Assembly (NCBI RefSeq): GCF_019209835.1
Contig: NZ_JAHUTS010000002.1
Location: 62,001-126,000, forward strand
Source: Enterovibrio paralichthyis
GTDB lineage: Bacteria > Pseudomonadota > Gammaproteobacteria > Enterobacterales > Vibrionaceae
Reading direction: 5' to 3'
DNA length: 64,000 nucleotides
The position numbers and the translations under genes are program-made. Below the pieces are notes generated by a model, which saw only the letters and a list, made by a program, of their open reading frames with translations, had not been told where the DNA came from and did no database searches. Below are positions 1 to 8,220 of the stretch, piece after piece. Numbering within the stretch: the stretch's first letter is position 1; each line of letters opens with the position of its first letter.

Positions 1-1
1 C

Positions 2-715
2 TGTGATGCCAGCCTGCAGCGTTTACAAACGGATGTGATTGACCTTTATTATCTGCACAGGCTCGATCCCAATGTGCCGATTGAAGAAAGCGTTGGTGCA
101 TTGGTAGATTTGGTGAAGGCTGGGAAGATTCGGGAAATAGGGCTGTCTGAGATTTCAAGCGAGACATTACGCCGCGCTCATGCTGTTCATCCTATTGCAG
201 CGGTGCAATCAGAGTATTCGCTGTGGACACGATTGCCAGAGCTGAAAATGCTCGCCACCTGTGAAGAATTGGGCGTGACCTTTGTGCCTTTCTCGCCGCT
301 AGGCCGCCAGTTCCTGACTGGGAAAGCGCAGGATTCCTCGTTTTTGACAGACGGAGATATTCGCACTGGGAATGCCAAGCCCCGCTTTGAAGCGAAGGCG
401 TTCATCCAAAACAGTCAGTTACTGAAACCGCTTCAGGACGTTGCAAACCAACTGAACTGTTCGTTGGCGCAACTCGCCTTGGCATGGCTTATCCATCAAA
501 CCAACGGGCAGGGCAATAAGACGCTGATACCAATCCCCGGAACCAAACATATCGAATACATGCGTGAAAATATCGGTGCATTGGATGTCGCCATGACACC
601 AGATGTGGTTTCACATCTCTCTTCCGTATTCCGGGAAGAGAATGTTATCGGTACCCGTTATGCGGAAGCAGTAATGAAGGTGATGGATTCGGAGAGGGAT
701 AGAGTGCTGATTTGA
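2..715 (+). CDS. Aldo/keto reductase, C-terminal part
   Basis: Incomplete at the window edge: the frame is open from base 2 and reads CDASLQRLQTDVIDLYYLHR, the usual strand with the active-site His of the AKR (beta/alpha)8 barrel, so the true start lies upstream. The remainder (AGKIREIGLSEIS, then AAVQSEYSLWTR, then FVPFSPLGRQFLTG, then IPIPGTKHIEYMREN) follows the AKR13/YajO-like pattern: substrate-side Gln, Tyr stacking on nicotinamide, and a phosphate-binding loop for NADP(H). It is expected to be a cytoplasmic NADPH-dependent carbonyl reductase; the substrate cannot be told. A hairpin follows the stop. The family call is firm, the physiological role unknown. Confidence 0.9.
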   Translation, partial: CDASLQRLQTDVIDLYYLHRLDPNVPIEESVGALVDLVKAGKIREIGLSEISSETLRRAHAVHPIAAVQSEYSLWTRLPELKMLATCEELGVTFVPFSPLGRQFLTGKAQDSSFLTDGDIRTGNAKPRFEAKAFIQNSQLLKPLQDVANQLNCSLAQLALAWLIHQTNGQGNKTLIPIPGTKHIEYMRENIGALDVAMTPDVVSHLSSVFREENVIGTRYAEAVMKVMDSERDRVLI

Positions 716-738
716 AGCCATTTCCTTTTTGTAAGAAG

Positions 739-760
739 AGGGGCTAAATTGAGCCCCTTT
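739..760. terminator. Terminator-like hairpin between convergent genes
   Basis: GGGGCT, loop AAATTG, AGCCCC, followed by TTT on the + strand. It sits between the aldo/keto reductase stop and the 3' end of the oppositely oriented lipoprotein gene, so it could serve both. Confidence 0.6.
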
Positions 761-762
761 AA

Positions 763-1272
763 TCATTTCGTCACTTTGTATTCAAGATTGAACGGTGTCG
801 CTGAAATAACGTGGACAGTATACCCTCCGATATTTAGAGTTTTGTTGTCAATTGGAAACAAAAACTCAGTAGTATTGGGTGGGAGTTGTGAAATCTTAGC
901 TTCTGGCTTTGTACTTTGGCTTATTGTTATTCCACCAAAAGGGTTCGAATAAACATTTGAGGTGTTTTGGCCATAACGGGTGAACACATCTTCATTTGAT
1001 TGAATATTTACATCCATAAATCTGAAGATAATTTTATTGTCTTCAGTCAAACCTTGGAAGCGTAGTTCAGAGTAACCCGTATCGACTTTGCCACCCCAGA
1101 TGTCAGCTTTACCAAACGCATTTGGTAAGTCCTTTGTTCGAGAAGTGCCAAACACCTTCCCTCCAATTGAAGTGTTTAGAACTGTATGCGAGTTTACATC
1201 AATATTATTGTAGTGTTGGATCTGTGAACATCCGCCCAAAAGTAGTGTTGATATTAATAATGCTTTTTTCAT
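763..1272 (-). CDS. Small predicted lipoprotein
   Basis: A 169-residue protein beginning MKKALLISTLLLGGCSQ: a short positively charged N-terminus, hydrophobic core and lipobox LLGGC, so it is probably lipidated at Cys15 and anchored in the envelope. The chosen ATG gives this signal peptide; an upstream extension in the same frame would bury it. The mature part is rich in Asn, Thr, Ser and beta-type residues with no motif I recognise. AT content is visibly higher than in neighbouring genes, especially upstream (1273-1470), which hints at recent acquisition. Function unknown. Confidence 0.65.
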   Translation of the reverse strand: MKKALLISTLLLGGCSQIQHYNNIDVNSHTVLNTSIGGKVFGTSRTKDLPNAFGKADIWGGKVDTGYSELRFQGLTEDNKIIFRFMDVNIQSNEDVFTRYGQNTSNVYSNPFGGITISQSTKPEAKISQLPPNTTEFLFPIDNKTLNIGGYTVHVISATPFNLEYKVTK

Positions 1273-1472
1273 TGTGAATATTAGAATGCGGCAAAAAGAG
1301 ACGCATTCTAAATCCGTATAGTGGTGTGAAGCAATAAAATACTTTGTTTGTATTACATCTTTTATAACACTAATATAAGTACTTAAATTATATTTTAAGT
1401 CCATCAAATTGATAGCTAACAAATTGTTTTTAAATATTAAAATGCGAGCATCTTACATTGGTTAAATTTGAG

Positions 1473-2519
1473 TCATTTTATGTTTTGTACTGCCTCAACC
1501 ACCGCTTCTGTCACCCTTAGGTTTTGCAATCCATCCTTCACTGTTACGAGCGGCTTTTCTTCTTTGCGGATCACCCGGCAGAAGTGGTTAAGCTGCTCGA
1601 CCAAAGGATCTTTTCGATCAAGCGCCATCGCTTCACACTCGAACGGTTTCCACCATGAGCGGTCGTCATCGTTGGCATAGTATTTCAATTGCATCGATGG
1701 GACAGAGATTGAGCCTTTGGTGCCTGCAATGTGGTAGCACTCTTCATTTGGGTAACTGGCGTAAGATTTGTTTTCCTGCGACGTTTGCTCCCAACTGCGA
1801 GGAGACGCCGCCGTATCAGAGAGAATAAAAGTACCCAGTGCGCCGCTGGCAAAGCGCAAATTAATGGCCACGGTATCTTCGACTTCATATTGGCGCTGGT
1901 GGTTGGAAGCCATGGCCTGAACGTCCACAATTTCCCCACACAAATAACGCAGGTTGCCAATTTCATGGATCAGGTTGATCAGGATTGGACCACCGCCTGC
2001 CTGGGTTCGCCAAGGCGCGGCTTCGAAATAATCATCCGGCTTATAGAAAAGGGCGCTCCCCTGAACCGCCACCAGATTGCCGAGCTTGCCGGAATCGATC
2101 AGCGCTTTGGTCTGTTTGATGATTGGGCTGTGCATCCGGTGATGGCCAACCAATAGAGAATCGTCGATCAATGGATCAACTTGGGCGATTTCCAGCAGGG
2201 TGTTGCCTTCTTCCAGCGATTGGGCAACCGGCTTTTCTATTAGGGTCGGGATGCGGTGCTTGATACACATTAAAGCTTGCCGGACATGGAGGTTGTTAGG
2301 CGTGGCAAGGATAATGCCGTCGGCAATGTTGGCATTCAACAGCGCTTCCAGATCCTCAAAATGGGGGACGCCTTGTTCGAGTGCAATGACTTTGCTGGCG
2401 TCGAATGGATCGACGACAGCCGCCAAATCACAATTCGGGTTTTCGGCAATTAACCGAATGTGATTTTTTCCAATTAATCCTGCCCCAACCACGGCGATCT
2501 TTGGCTTGTCCATTTGCAC
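1473..2519 (-). CDS. Gfo/Idh/MocA-family oxidoreductase
   Basis: A 348-residue NAD(P)-dependent dehydrogenase of the Gfo/Idh/MocA superfamily. The N-terminal Rossmann fold shows KIAVVGAGLIGKNHIR, followed by the family EKP signature (PTLIEKPVAQSLEEG, about residue 90) that holds the catalytic Lys. The C-terminal alpha/beta domain contains GGGPILINLIHEIGNLRYL, with the conserved His pair region. Substrates in this family are sugars, inositols or amino-sugar derivatives; which one is used here is not visible. The start is probably GTG at 2519, preceded by GGGATG; an ATG six bases further in (2513) is the alternative. It stands alone, facing the lipoprotein gene's 5' side. Confidence 0.88.
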   Translation of the reverse strand: MQMDKPKIAVVGAGLIGKNHIRLIAENPNCDLAAVVDPFDASKVIALEQGVPHFEDLEALLNANIADGIILATPNNLHVRQALMCIKHRIPTLIEKPVAQSLEEGNTLLEIAQVDPLIDDSLLVGHHRMHSPIIKQTKALIDSGKLGNLVAVQGSALFYKPDDYFEAAPWRTQAGGGPILINLIHEIGNLRYLCGEIVDVQAMASNHQRQYEVEDTVAINLRFASGALGTFILSDTAASPRSWEQTSQENKSYASYPNEECYHIAGTKGSISVPSMQLKYYANDDDRSWWKPFECEAMALDRKDPLVEQLNHFCRVIRKEEKPLVTVKDGLQNLRVTEAVVEAVQNIK

Positions 2520-2840
2520 TTTGGTTCATCCCGAACAACTTTATCCATTAAGTGCCCATATTCTCAGCCTTAGCGGAACGGTTGCGTGTCTCTTTTTCCT
2601 GAATCTCTTATAAAACACCAGCCTTAACGGGGAAGGAATTCACACCTGCTTTAACATCTGAGACACATTTGGCCGAAATCCAGCAGCCAATTCGTCTAGG
2701 CTAAGCACAAAAGGCGTGCAGCAACAGCTCGTGCCCTGAAAACAATAAAAAAGACGTTTTATCGAGAGTTAAGGAAAGCACTTTGGTAGTAAGCAAGGAC
2801 AAGGAATGCCGTGCTGGGAAGCGTTTAGAGATCTCAGTGT
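2520..2840. other. Intergenic region, no gene seen
   Basis: About 320 bp between divergent genes. I see no open frame with coding character and no substrate-binding-protein remnant that would complete the following TRAP operon. It must hold the promoters for the oxidoreductase (leftward) and dctQM (rightward), but I cannot point to convincing -35/-10 boxes. Confidence 0.4.
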
Positions 2841-2855
2841 TTGGGGGATCTTAGC

Positions 2856-3356
2856 TTGAAGTGGGTTTTGCTTTGGTTGAAACGAATTGCCGATGGCGTC
2901 GCAGTCATGATGCTGGCCGCGATGTTCCTCATTTTCTGCGCACAAATCTTCTCCCGTTATGTACTGAACGAACCCATAGGGTGGTCAGCCGAGTTATTGC
3001 TGACACTTTGGCTGTGGGTGATTTTCTGGGTTGGGGCGTTTTGCCTTCGTGAAAAAGACCACATTCGCTTTGATCTCATATTCCACAGTGTGCCCGGCAA
3101 AGCGCAGCGTGTTTTCCTCATCCTTTCTGCTCTGGCACTGATCATCGGTTTCGGTGCCAGTTTTCTTCCCACTTGGGATTACATCACTTTCTACAAAATC
3201 AAAAAGAGCGCGATATTGAAATGGCGCTTGAATTACGTATTCAGCATTTATGGCATCTTCCTCGGGGCGATTATTATTCGTTACACCGTCACACTTATTC
3301 AGTATTTGAACCCAGGTTATACGTTACCCAACGATGATGGGCAGGTGGACGAATGA
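2856..3356 (+). CDS. dctQ: TRAP transporter small membrane subunit (DctQ-like)
   Basis: The protein has four hydrophobic segments and the DctQ hallmarks: MFLIFCAQIFSRYVLNEP in helix 1-2, WSAELLLTLWLWVIFWVGAFCLREKDHIRFD, and a final helix IYGIFLGAIIIRYTV. It would form the small inner-membrane part of a sodium-driven tripartite transporter for an organic acid. No ATG occurs near the N-terminus; TTG at 2856 behind GGGGGA is the best start, TTG at 2841 the alternative. The stop overlaps the start of dctM by 4 bp, so the two are translationally coupled. No DctP (periplasmic receptor) gene is beside it, so the substrate cannot be inferred. Confidence 0.85.
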   Translation: MKWVLLWLKRIADGVAVMMLAAMFLIFCAQIFSRYVLNEPIGWSAELLLTLWLWVIFWVGAFCLREKDHIRFDLIFHSVPGKAQRVFLILSALALIIGFGASFLPTWDYITFYKIKKSAILKWRLNYVFSIYGIFLGAIIIRYTVTLIQYLNPGYTLPNDDGQVDE

Positions 3357-4645
3357 GCCTGGCATTAACACTTTGTCTTGCAACGGTATTTTTACTGGCT
3401 GGCATTGGCACGCCGGTGTCGTTTTCCATGATTATTGGCGCCATTGTCTATCTGGCGGTCAGTGGCCAAGATTTGGCGTTGGCTGGTGAGCAGATTATTC
3501 AGGGCTTCTACAACAGCTTTATCCTGTTGGCGGTACCGCTGTTTATTGTGGCGGCCAACATCATGAATGCGGGGAGTATTACTGACAGGCTTCTCAAGTT
3601 CTGTGTTGCCATGGTCGGGCATTTTCGCGGTGGGCTTGGCCATGTGAACATCGTTTCCAGCCTGATTTTTTCCGGCATGTCAGGATCTGCAGTGGCTGAT
3701 GCGGCAGGGGTTGGGCGTGTCATCATCAATATGATGACAAAAGATGGCCGGTATCCTCCCAGTTACGCCGCCGCCATCACTGCGGCCTCAGCAACCATCG
3801 GACCTATCATTCCGCCCTCGATCCCTATGGTGATTTATGCGCTGGTGTCAGATACCTCGGTTGGGTATCTCTTTATGGCCGGGCTTTTACCGGGGCTTTT
3901 AATGGGCGCGGTGCTGATGGCGTTTAATGCCTACATGGCGACCAAACTGGATATTCCCAAAGAGCCAAAAACACCCACCAAAGAGATCCCCGGCATTACG
4001 CTGCGGGCTTTGCCGACCCTGATGATGCCCGGCATTTTACTCTTCGGGATTTATGGGGGGATCACCACACCAACAGAAGCGGCAGCAGTAGCAGCGGCGT
4101 ATGCGTTGATCCTTTCGGTAATTTATCGCTCCATCAGTTTTAAACAGCTCTATCACGCATTGAAAGAAAGTGCGTATTCCTCAGCGTCTGTGGGATTGGT
4201 GATTGGTTCCGCGCTTATCTTCAACTACATCATTGCCACGGAGAATGTGCCAACAGCCATCGCGCAGTGGATAGGGGCGTCAGATTTCTCCCCGCTGGCG
4301 TTTTTGTTGATGGTTAACCTAATCTATCTGGGCTTGGGTTTTCTGTTGGACGCCACCACGGTGATTTTGGTGATCGTCCCGCTGTTTATACCGGCTTGCC
4401 GCGAACTGGGTATCGATCTGGTGCACTTCGGCGTGGTGACCGTGGTAAACCTGATGATTGGCCTTATCACGCCGCCTTACGGTGTGTTGCTGTTTGTCAT
4501 TAACGGCACAACCAAAATCCCGCTGGCAGGCATTGTGAAACAGGTCGTCCCGTTCATTTTTGTGCTGCTTGCCGCGCTGCTTGTGATGATCCTTTCCCCT
4601 GATTTGGTACTGGCTATTCCCAGAATGATGGGATACCAAGGCTAG
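3353..4645 (+). CDS. dctM: TRAP transporter large permease (DctM-like)
   Basis: A 430-residue integral membrane protein with about a dozen hydrophobic helices and typical DctM motifs: PLFIVAANIMNAGSIT, GLGHVNIVSSLIFSGMSGSA, ASATIGPIIPPSIPMVIYA, GITTPTEAAAVAAAYAL and GLITPPYGVLLFVING. It is the ion-coupled channel subunit of a TRAP transporter, working with DctQ. Length and motif order match complete members. It starts inside the dctQ stop (ATGA-type overlap) and ends before a perfect GCCCGTG/CACGGGC inverted repeat. The missing DctP must come from elsewhere in the genome or the system may be an orphan. Confidence 0.92.
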   Translation: MSLALTLCLATVFLLAGIGTPVSFSMIIGAIVYLAVSGQDLALAGEQIIQGFYNSFILLAVPLFIVAANIMNAGSITDRLLKFCVAMVGHFRGGLGHVNIVSSLIFSGMSGSAVADAAGVGRVIINMMTKDGRYPPSYAAAITAASATIGPIIPPSIPMVIYALVSDTSVGYLFMAGLLPGLLMGAVLMAFNAYMATKLDIPKEPKTPTKEIPGITLRALPTLMMPGILLFGIYGGITTPTEAAAVAAAYALILSVIYRSISFKQLYHALKESAYSSASVGLVIGSALIFNYIIATENVPTAIAQWIGASDFSPLAFLLMVNLIYLGLGFLLDATTVILVIVPLFIPACRELGIDLVHFGVVTVVNLMIGLITPPYGVLLFVINGTTKIPLAGIVKQVVPFIFVLLAALLVMILSPDLVLAIPRMMGYQG

Positions 4646-4651
4646 TTTTCT

Positions 4652-4670
4652 GCCCGTGCCAGTCACGGGC
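4652..4670. repeat. Inverted repeat after dctM
   Basis: GCCCGTG, loop CCAGT, CACGGGC, seven perfect pairs just after the dctM stop. There is no U-tract on the + side (AAAAG follows), so it is at best a weak terminator or an mRNA 3'-end stabiliser. Confidence 0.45.
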
Positions 4671-4916
4671 AAAAGCCCACAAATCTCGCTGTCCGTACAT
4701 TTCTACTTCCCGTAAAAAGTCCGTTTTCCCCTTGGTGATAATGACTCAATAGGCTGATTTTATTGGCCTGTTTTGCCTTATTTGGTGCATATAAAAATAA
4801 CTTATCCAAGCCAGTTTAATTCCTGATTGGTCTTGCTCTTTCTCTCCCGATAACGTGAAAGCCATAAAGATTTCGCGGTTTTATGCATTACAACGAAAAC
4901 GGACAAGGAGAGAGTT
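4671..4916 (+). promoter_or_regulatory. Leader/promoter region of the cbbAPF operon
   Basis: About 245 bp of AT-rich DNA before cbbA. Within it, 4778-4800 reads TTATTT...AAATAA with a T-N11-A arrangement that LysR-type proteins such as CbbR favour; this is a candidate operator only. A good ribosome-binding site (AAGGAGAGAG) precedes the cbbA ATG. I could not define -35/-10 boxes with confidence. Confidence 0.4.
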
Positions 4917-5981
4917 ATGGCATTAATCAGCCTGAGGCAATTGCTAGACCATGCGGCAGAGCACGGTTACGGCGTGCCGGCGTTTAACGTGAATAACATG
5001 GAACAGGTTCAGGCCATCATGCGCGCTGCAGCGCAATGTGACAGCCCGGTTATCTTACAAACCTCAGCCGGTGCGCGTAGCTATGCAGGCGCACCGTTTC
5101 TTCGTCACCTGATCCTCGCGTCTTTGGAGGAGTGGCCTCATATTCCCGTCTGCGTCCATCAGGATCACGGTGCTTCTCCGGCGGTTTGCGTGCAGTCAAT
5201 ACAACAGGGCTTTTCGTCAGTGATGATGGACGGTTCATTGCTGGAGGATATGAAAACGCCAGCGAGCTACGAATACAACTGCGACGTGACAGGCCGAGTC
5301 GTGAATATGGCTCATGCATGCGGGGTATCCGTTGAGGGGGAGTTGGGTTGCCTCGGCTCACTGGAAACAGGGGAAGCGGGTGAAGAAGACGGCTCCGGCG
5401 CGGAAGGCATACTGAGTCACGAACAATTGCTGACAGACCCGGAAGAAGCCGCCTTATTTGTGCGCCAAACTGGCGTGGATGCACTCGCCATTGCCATCGG
5501 TACCAGCCACGGCGCCTACAAATTTACCCGTCCACCGACAGGCGACATTCTTGCTATTGACCGTATCAAAGCCATTCATGAGCGCATTCCCGATACCCAC
5601 CTCGTAATGCACGGCTCGTCTTCTGTGCCGCAGGAATGGTTGAAGATCATCAATGAATACGGCGGCGACATGGGCGAAACCTATGGCGTGCCGGTAGAAG
5701 AGATCGTTGAAGGGATCCGCCACGGTGTGCGCAAGGTGAATATCGACACCGACCTTCGCATGGCAAGCACAGGAGCCGTGCGCAAATTCCTGGCCGAGAA
5801 CGGTTCGAACTTCGACCCCAGGAAATTCCTCAGTGCCGCGACCAACGGCATGCAGAACATCTGTCAGGATCGCTATGAAGCGTTTGGGTGTGTCGGCATG
5901 GCTTCCAAAATCTCGCCAATTAACCTCGAACAGATGGCATTGCGCTACGCCAGTGGCGAGTTGAATCCGTCCGTCCATTAA
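4917..5981 (+). CDS. cbbA: Class II fructose-bisphosphate aldolase, Calvin-cycle type
   Basis: A 354-residue zinc-dependent aldolase that joins dihydroxyacetone phosphate with glyceraldehyde 3-phosphate (or with erythrose 4-phosphate in the Calvin cycle). Metal and substrate motifs are all present: VCVHQDHGASP near residue 82, SVEGELGCLG near 139, VMHGSSSVP near 231, and RKVNIDTDLRMA near 275. Length and pattern fit the CbbA/FbaB-type subclass of class II enzymes, not the shorter E. coli FbaA type. It is first in a tight operon with phosphoribulokinase and fructose-bisphosphatase, which argues for a role in carbon fixation. It has a strong Shine-Dalgarno sequence just upstream. Confidence 0.95.
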   Translation: MALISLRQLLDHAAEHGYGVPAFNVNNMEQVQAIMRAAAQCDSPVILQTSAGARSYAGAPFLRHLILASLEEWPHIPVCVHQDHGASPAVCVQSIQQGFSSVMMDGSLLEDMKTPASYEYNCDVTGRVVNMAHACGVSVEGELGCLGSLETGEAGEEDGSGAEGILSHEQLLTDPEEAALFVRQTGVDALAIAIGTSHGAYKFTRPPTGDILAIDRIKAIHERIPDTHLVMHGSSSVPQEWLKIINEYGGDMGETYGVPVEEIVEGIRHGVRKVNIDTDLRMASTGAVRKFLAENGSNFDPRKFLSAATNGMQNICQDRYEAFGCVGMASKISPINLEQMALRYASGELNPSVH

Positions 5982-6018
5982 CGGCAGGCAGTTCATATCT
6001 TTAGCAAGGAGAAGAGTT

Positions 6019-6945
6019 ATGTCTGTAAAACACCCAATTTTGGCCGTAACGGGCTCATCCGGTGCAGGTACTTCGACCGTAAAAAACGCGATGGAGCAAA
6101 TCTTTCGCCGTAATCAATTCAACGCTGCGGTGGTAGAAGGCGACAGTTACCATATGTATGACCGCGCAGAGATGCGCGAGCGCTTGAAACGGGCGCAGGA
6201 GAAAGGCAAAAACCTTAGCCATTTTGGCCCGGAAGGGAACAATTTTGACGAGCTGGAAAACACCTTCCGCACCTATGCAGAAACGGGCTCAGCAATGCGC
6301 CGCTACTACATTCACAATGAAGAAGAGGCGCGGCTGCACAATCAAAAAGCGGGCGGCTTTACCGATTGGCAACCCATTCCCGAAGGTTCAGACCTGCTGT
6401 TCTATGAAGGCTTGCATGGCGGTGTAGTAACGGCGAAAAACAATGTTGCCCAGTATGTCGACCTGTTGATTGGCGTGGTACCCATTGTGAATCTTGAGTG
6501 GATTCAGAAAATCCACCGCGATACCAATGTGCGCGGCTATAGCCGTGACGCTGTAACGGATACCATATTGCGCCGTATGCATGACTACGTGCATTACATC
6601 ACGCCGCAGTTTTCCCTTACCGACATCAATTTCCAGCGCGTGCCCATGGTCGATACCTCGAATCCGTTTATCGCCCGCGACATTCCAACCCTGGATGAAA
6701 GCATGGTGGTTATCCGCTTCCGCGACCCGAAAAAAACCGGTGTCGACTTCCAATATTTGTTGAACATGGTGGATGGTTCGTTCATGTCGCGTCGAAACAA
6801 CATTGTGGTGCCCGGCGGGAAAATGGGGCTGGCGATGGAACTTGTCATGCAGCCGTTGATTGAGGAGCTGGTATTCAGTGGCTCCAACCGGGTGAGTGTT
6901 GCCACCACACACGATCGCTTTGCCAAGCGTGAAGTGAGCGTATAA
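6019..6945 (+). CDS. cbbP: Phosphoribulokinase
   Basis: A 308-residue class I (bacterial) phosphoribulokinase that phosphorylates ribulose 5-phosphate to ribulose 1,5-bisphosphate, the RuBisCO substrate. Visible features: P-loop VTGSSGAGTSTVKNA near the N-terminus, VEGDSYHMYDR (catalytic Asp region), LSHFGPEGNNFDELE, LLFYEGLHGGVV (Walker B-like), and VVPGGKMGLAMELVM near the C-terminus. Many heterotrophic gammaproteobacteria carry a PrkB paralogue of similar size and unknown role, so the family alone does not prove autotrophy. Here it lies between cbbA and cbbF with good ribosome sites and short gaps, which favours a genuine Calvin-cycle enzyme. Confidence 0.93.
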   Translation: MSVKHPILAVTGSSGAGTSTVKNAMEQIFRRNQFNAAVVEGDSYHMYDRAEMRERLKRAQEKGKNLSHFGPEGNNFDELENTFRTYAETGSAMRRYYIHNEEEARLHNQKAGGFTDWQPIPEGSDLLFYEGLHGGVVTAKNNVAQYVDLLIGVVPIVNLEWIQKIHRDTNVRGYSRDAVTDTILRRMHDYVHYITPQFSLTDINFQRVPMVDTSNPFIARDIPTLDESMVVIRFRDPKKTGVDFQYLLNMVDGSFMSRRNNIVVPGGKMGLAMELVMQPLIEELVFSGSNRVSVATTHDRFAKREVSV

Positions 6946-6956
6946 GGAGATTCACT

Positions 6957-8021
6957 ATGATGAGAAAAGGGACGACATTTACCCGCTTTATTATCGAAGA
7001 GCAGCGACGCATTCCCAACACCACCGGTGAGTTCACCTTGCTGCTCAGTGCCATTGTCACCGCCTGCAAAGAGATTTCCGATGGCGTAAACCGCGGCCAG
7101 CTGATCAATGTGCTTGGCAGCGCCGATACAGAAAACGTACAGGGCGAAACACAGAAGAAACTCGACATTATTTCCAATGAAATCATGCTCAAAGCATTGG
7201 AATGGGGTGGACACCTGTCTGGCATGGCGTCTGAGGAAATGGAAGACGTTTATCCCATTCCGGCACGCTTTCCGAAAGGGAAATATCTGGTGGTGTTTGA
7301 CCCACTGGATGGCTCTTCCAACACAGAAATTAACGTTTCTATCGGCACCATTTTTTCCATTCTCCGCTGTCCTGAGGGCATCACCAATCCGACGGAAGCG
7401 GACTTTTTACAACCAGGCACGCAACAGGTTTGCGCGGGATATGTGCTCTATGGCCCCGCGACAAATTTGGTGCTGACTACAGGGCAAGGGGTGAACGGCT
7501 TCACGCTGGATCAGGACATTGGCGAGTTTATCCTTACTAATCCCAAGCTGAAAATTCCCACAGCGGCCAAAGAGTTCGCGATCAATATGTCTAACCAGCG
7601 CTACTGGGAACCGGCGATTAAACGCTATATCGATGAGTTGATTGCAGGAGATGACGGCCCGCGTGAGAAAAACTTCAATACCCGCTGGATAGCCTCCATG
7701 GTGGCGGAAGTGCACCGGATCCTGATGCGCGGCGGTATCTTTCTCTATCCGAAAGATGGGCGGGAGAATGTGCACAAAGGGCGTTTGCGCCTGCTTTATG
7801 AAGCTAATCCCATGAGCTTTATCATCGAGCAGGCCGGAGGCGCAGCGTCTACAGGACGAGGACGCATCCTCTCTGTCGTACCGGACAGTCTGCACCAGCG
7901 TATCCCTGTGATCATCGGCGCGAAAGAAGAAGTCGAGCGGGTTGAGCAATATCACCGCGAAATGGATGCAACATTGGGTGAGCAAGCCGTGCCTCACCGG
8001 CAAATGGAACCCACTACTTAA
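6957..8021 (+). CDS. cbbF: Class I fructose-1,6-bisphosphatase
   Basis: A 354-residue class I FBPase; it hydrolyses fructose 1,6-bisphosphate and, in Calvin-type homologues, often sedoheptulose 1,7-bisphosphate. Signature LVVFDPLDGSSNTEINVSIGT carries the metal-binding Asp residues; SGMASEEMEDV provides the Glu pair; GGIFLYPKDGRENVHKGRLRLLYE and EANPMSFIIEQAGGAAS form the substrate site. The N-terminal ATGATG is preceded by AAGGAGA, 11 bp after the cbbP stop. Length is slightly above the usual 330-340 because of a C-terminal tail. A strong intrinsic terminator overlaps its stop codon, closing the cbbAPF operon. Confidence 0.94.
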   Translation: MMRKGTTFTRFIIEEQRRIPNTTGEFTLLLSAIVTACKEISDGVNRGQLINVLGSADTENVQGETQKKLDIISNEIMLKALEWGGHLSGMASEEMEDVYPIPARFPKGKYLVVFDPLDGSSNTEINVSIGTIFSILRCPEGITNPTEADFLQPGTQQVCAGYVLYGPATNLVLTTGQGVNGFTLDQDIGEFILTNPKLKIPTAAKEFAINMSNQRYWEPAIKRYIDELIAGDDGPREKNFNTRWIASMVAEVHRILMRGGIFLYPKDGRENVHKGRLRLLYEANPMSFIIEQAGGAASTGRGRILSVVPDSLHQRIPVIIGAKEEVERVEQYHREMDATLGEQAVPHRQMEPTT

Positions 8022-8057
8022 GCCCACACCTTGCCCACTCAATGTGGGCTTTTTTTT
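8021..8057 (+). terminator. Intrinsic terminator of the cbb operon
   Basis: AGCCCACA pairs with TGTGGGCT across a 14-base loop and is followed by seven T residues. It starts in the stop codon of cbbF and separates the cbb operon from the hydrogenase genes. Confidence 0.9.
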
Positions 8058-8181
8058 CACTGGAAGTTCCCTTACCACTTCATTCTAAAACTGGATAGTC
8101 ACTGACAGGTAAACGCGAAGTATTTGCCGTGGTCTGATTTTAAATTATTGAAAAATATTGAATTAACATTGCATCAACAAT

Positions 8182-8197
8182 TGGCATTGTGTTTGCA
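8182..8197 (+). promoter_or_regulatory. Sigma-54-type promoter before the IMPase-like gene and hox operon
   Basis: TGGCATTGTGTTTGCA matches the -24/-12 consensus (TGGCAC-N5-TTGCA) closely, with the required GG-N10-GC spacing (GG at 8183-8184, GC at 8195-8196). It lies 24 bp before the start of the phosphatase gene. An NtrC-type activator (hoxA) with the sigma-54-contacting GAFTGA loop is encoded downstream at 16568-18028. Confidence 0.8.
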
Positions 8198-8220
8198 GTT
8201 ACAAATTGGAGGAAACAGCG

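Noticed and set aside
3280..3292. GTTACACCGTCAC in dctQ
   Set aside because: One mismatch to matS in a conserved position; not counted.
5050..5484. Antisense open frames across cbb, hox and phage genes
   Set aside because: They mirror the codon bias of the real genes, lack ribosome sites and family motifs.
6019..6945. Phosphoribulokinase as the heterotrophic PrkB paralogue
   Set aside because: Possible by family alone, but its place between cbbA and cbbF in one operon favours CbbP.
7048..7060. GTGCCATTGTCAC in cbbF
   Set aside because: One mismatch to matS in a conserved position; not counted.
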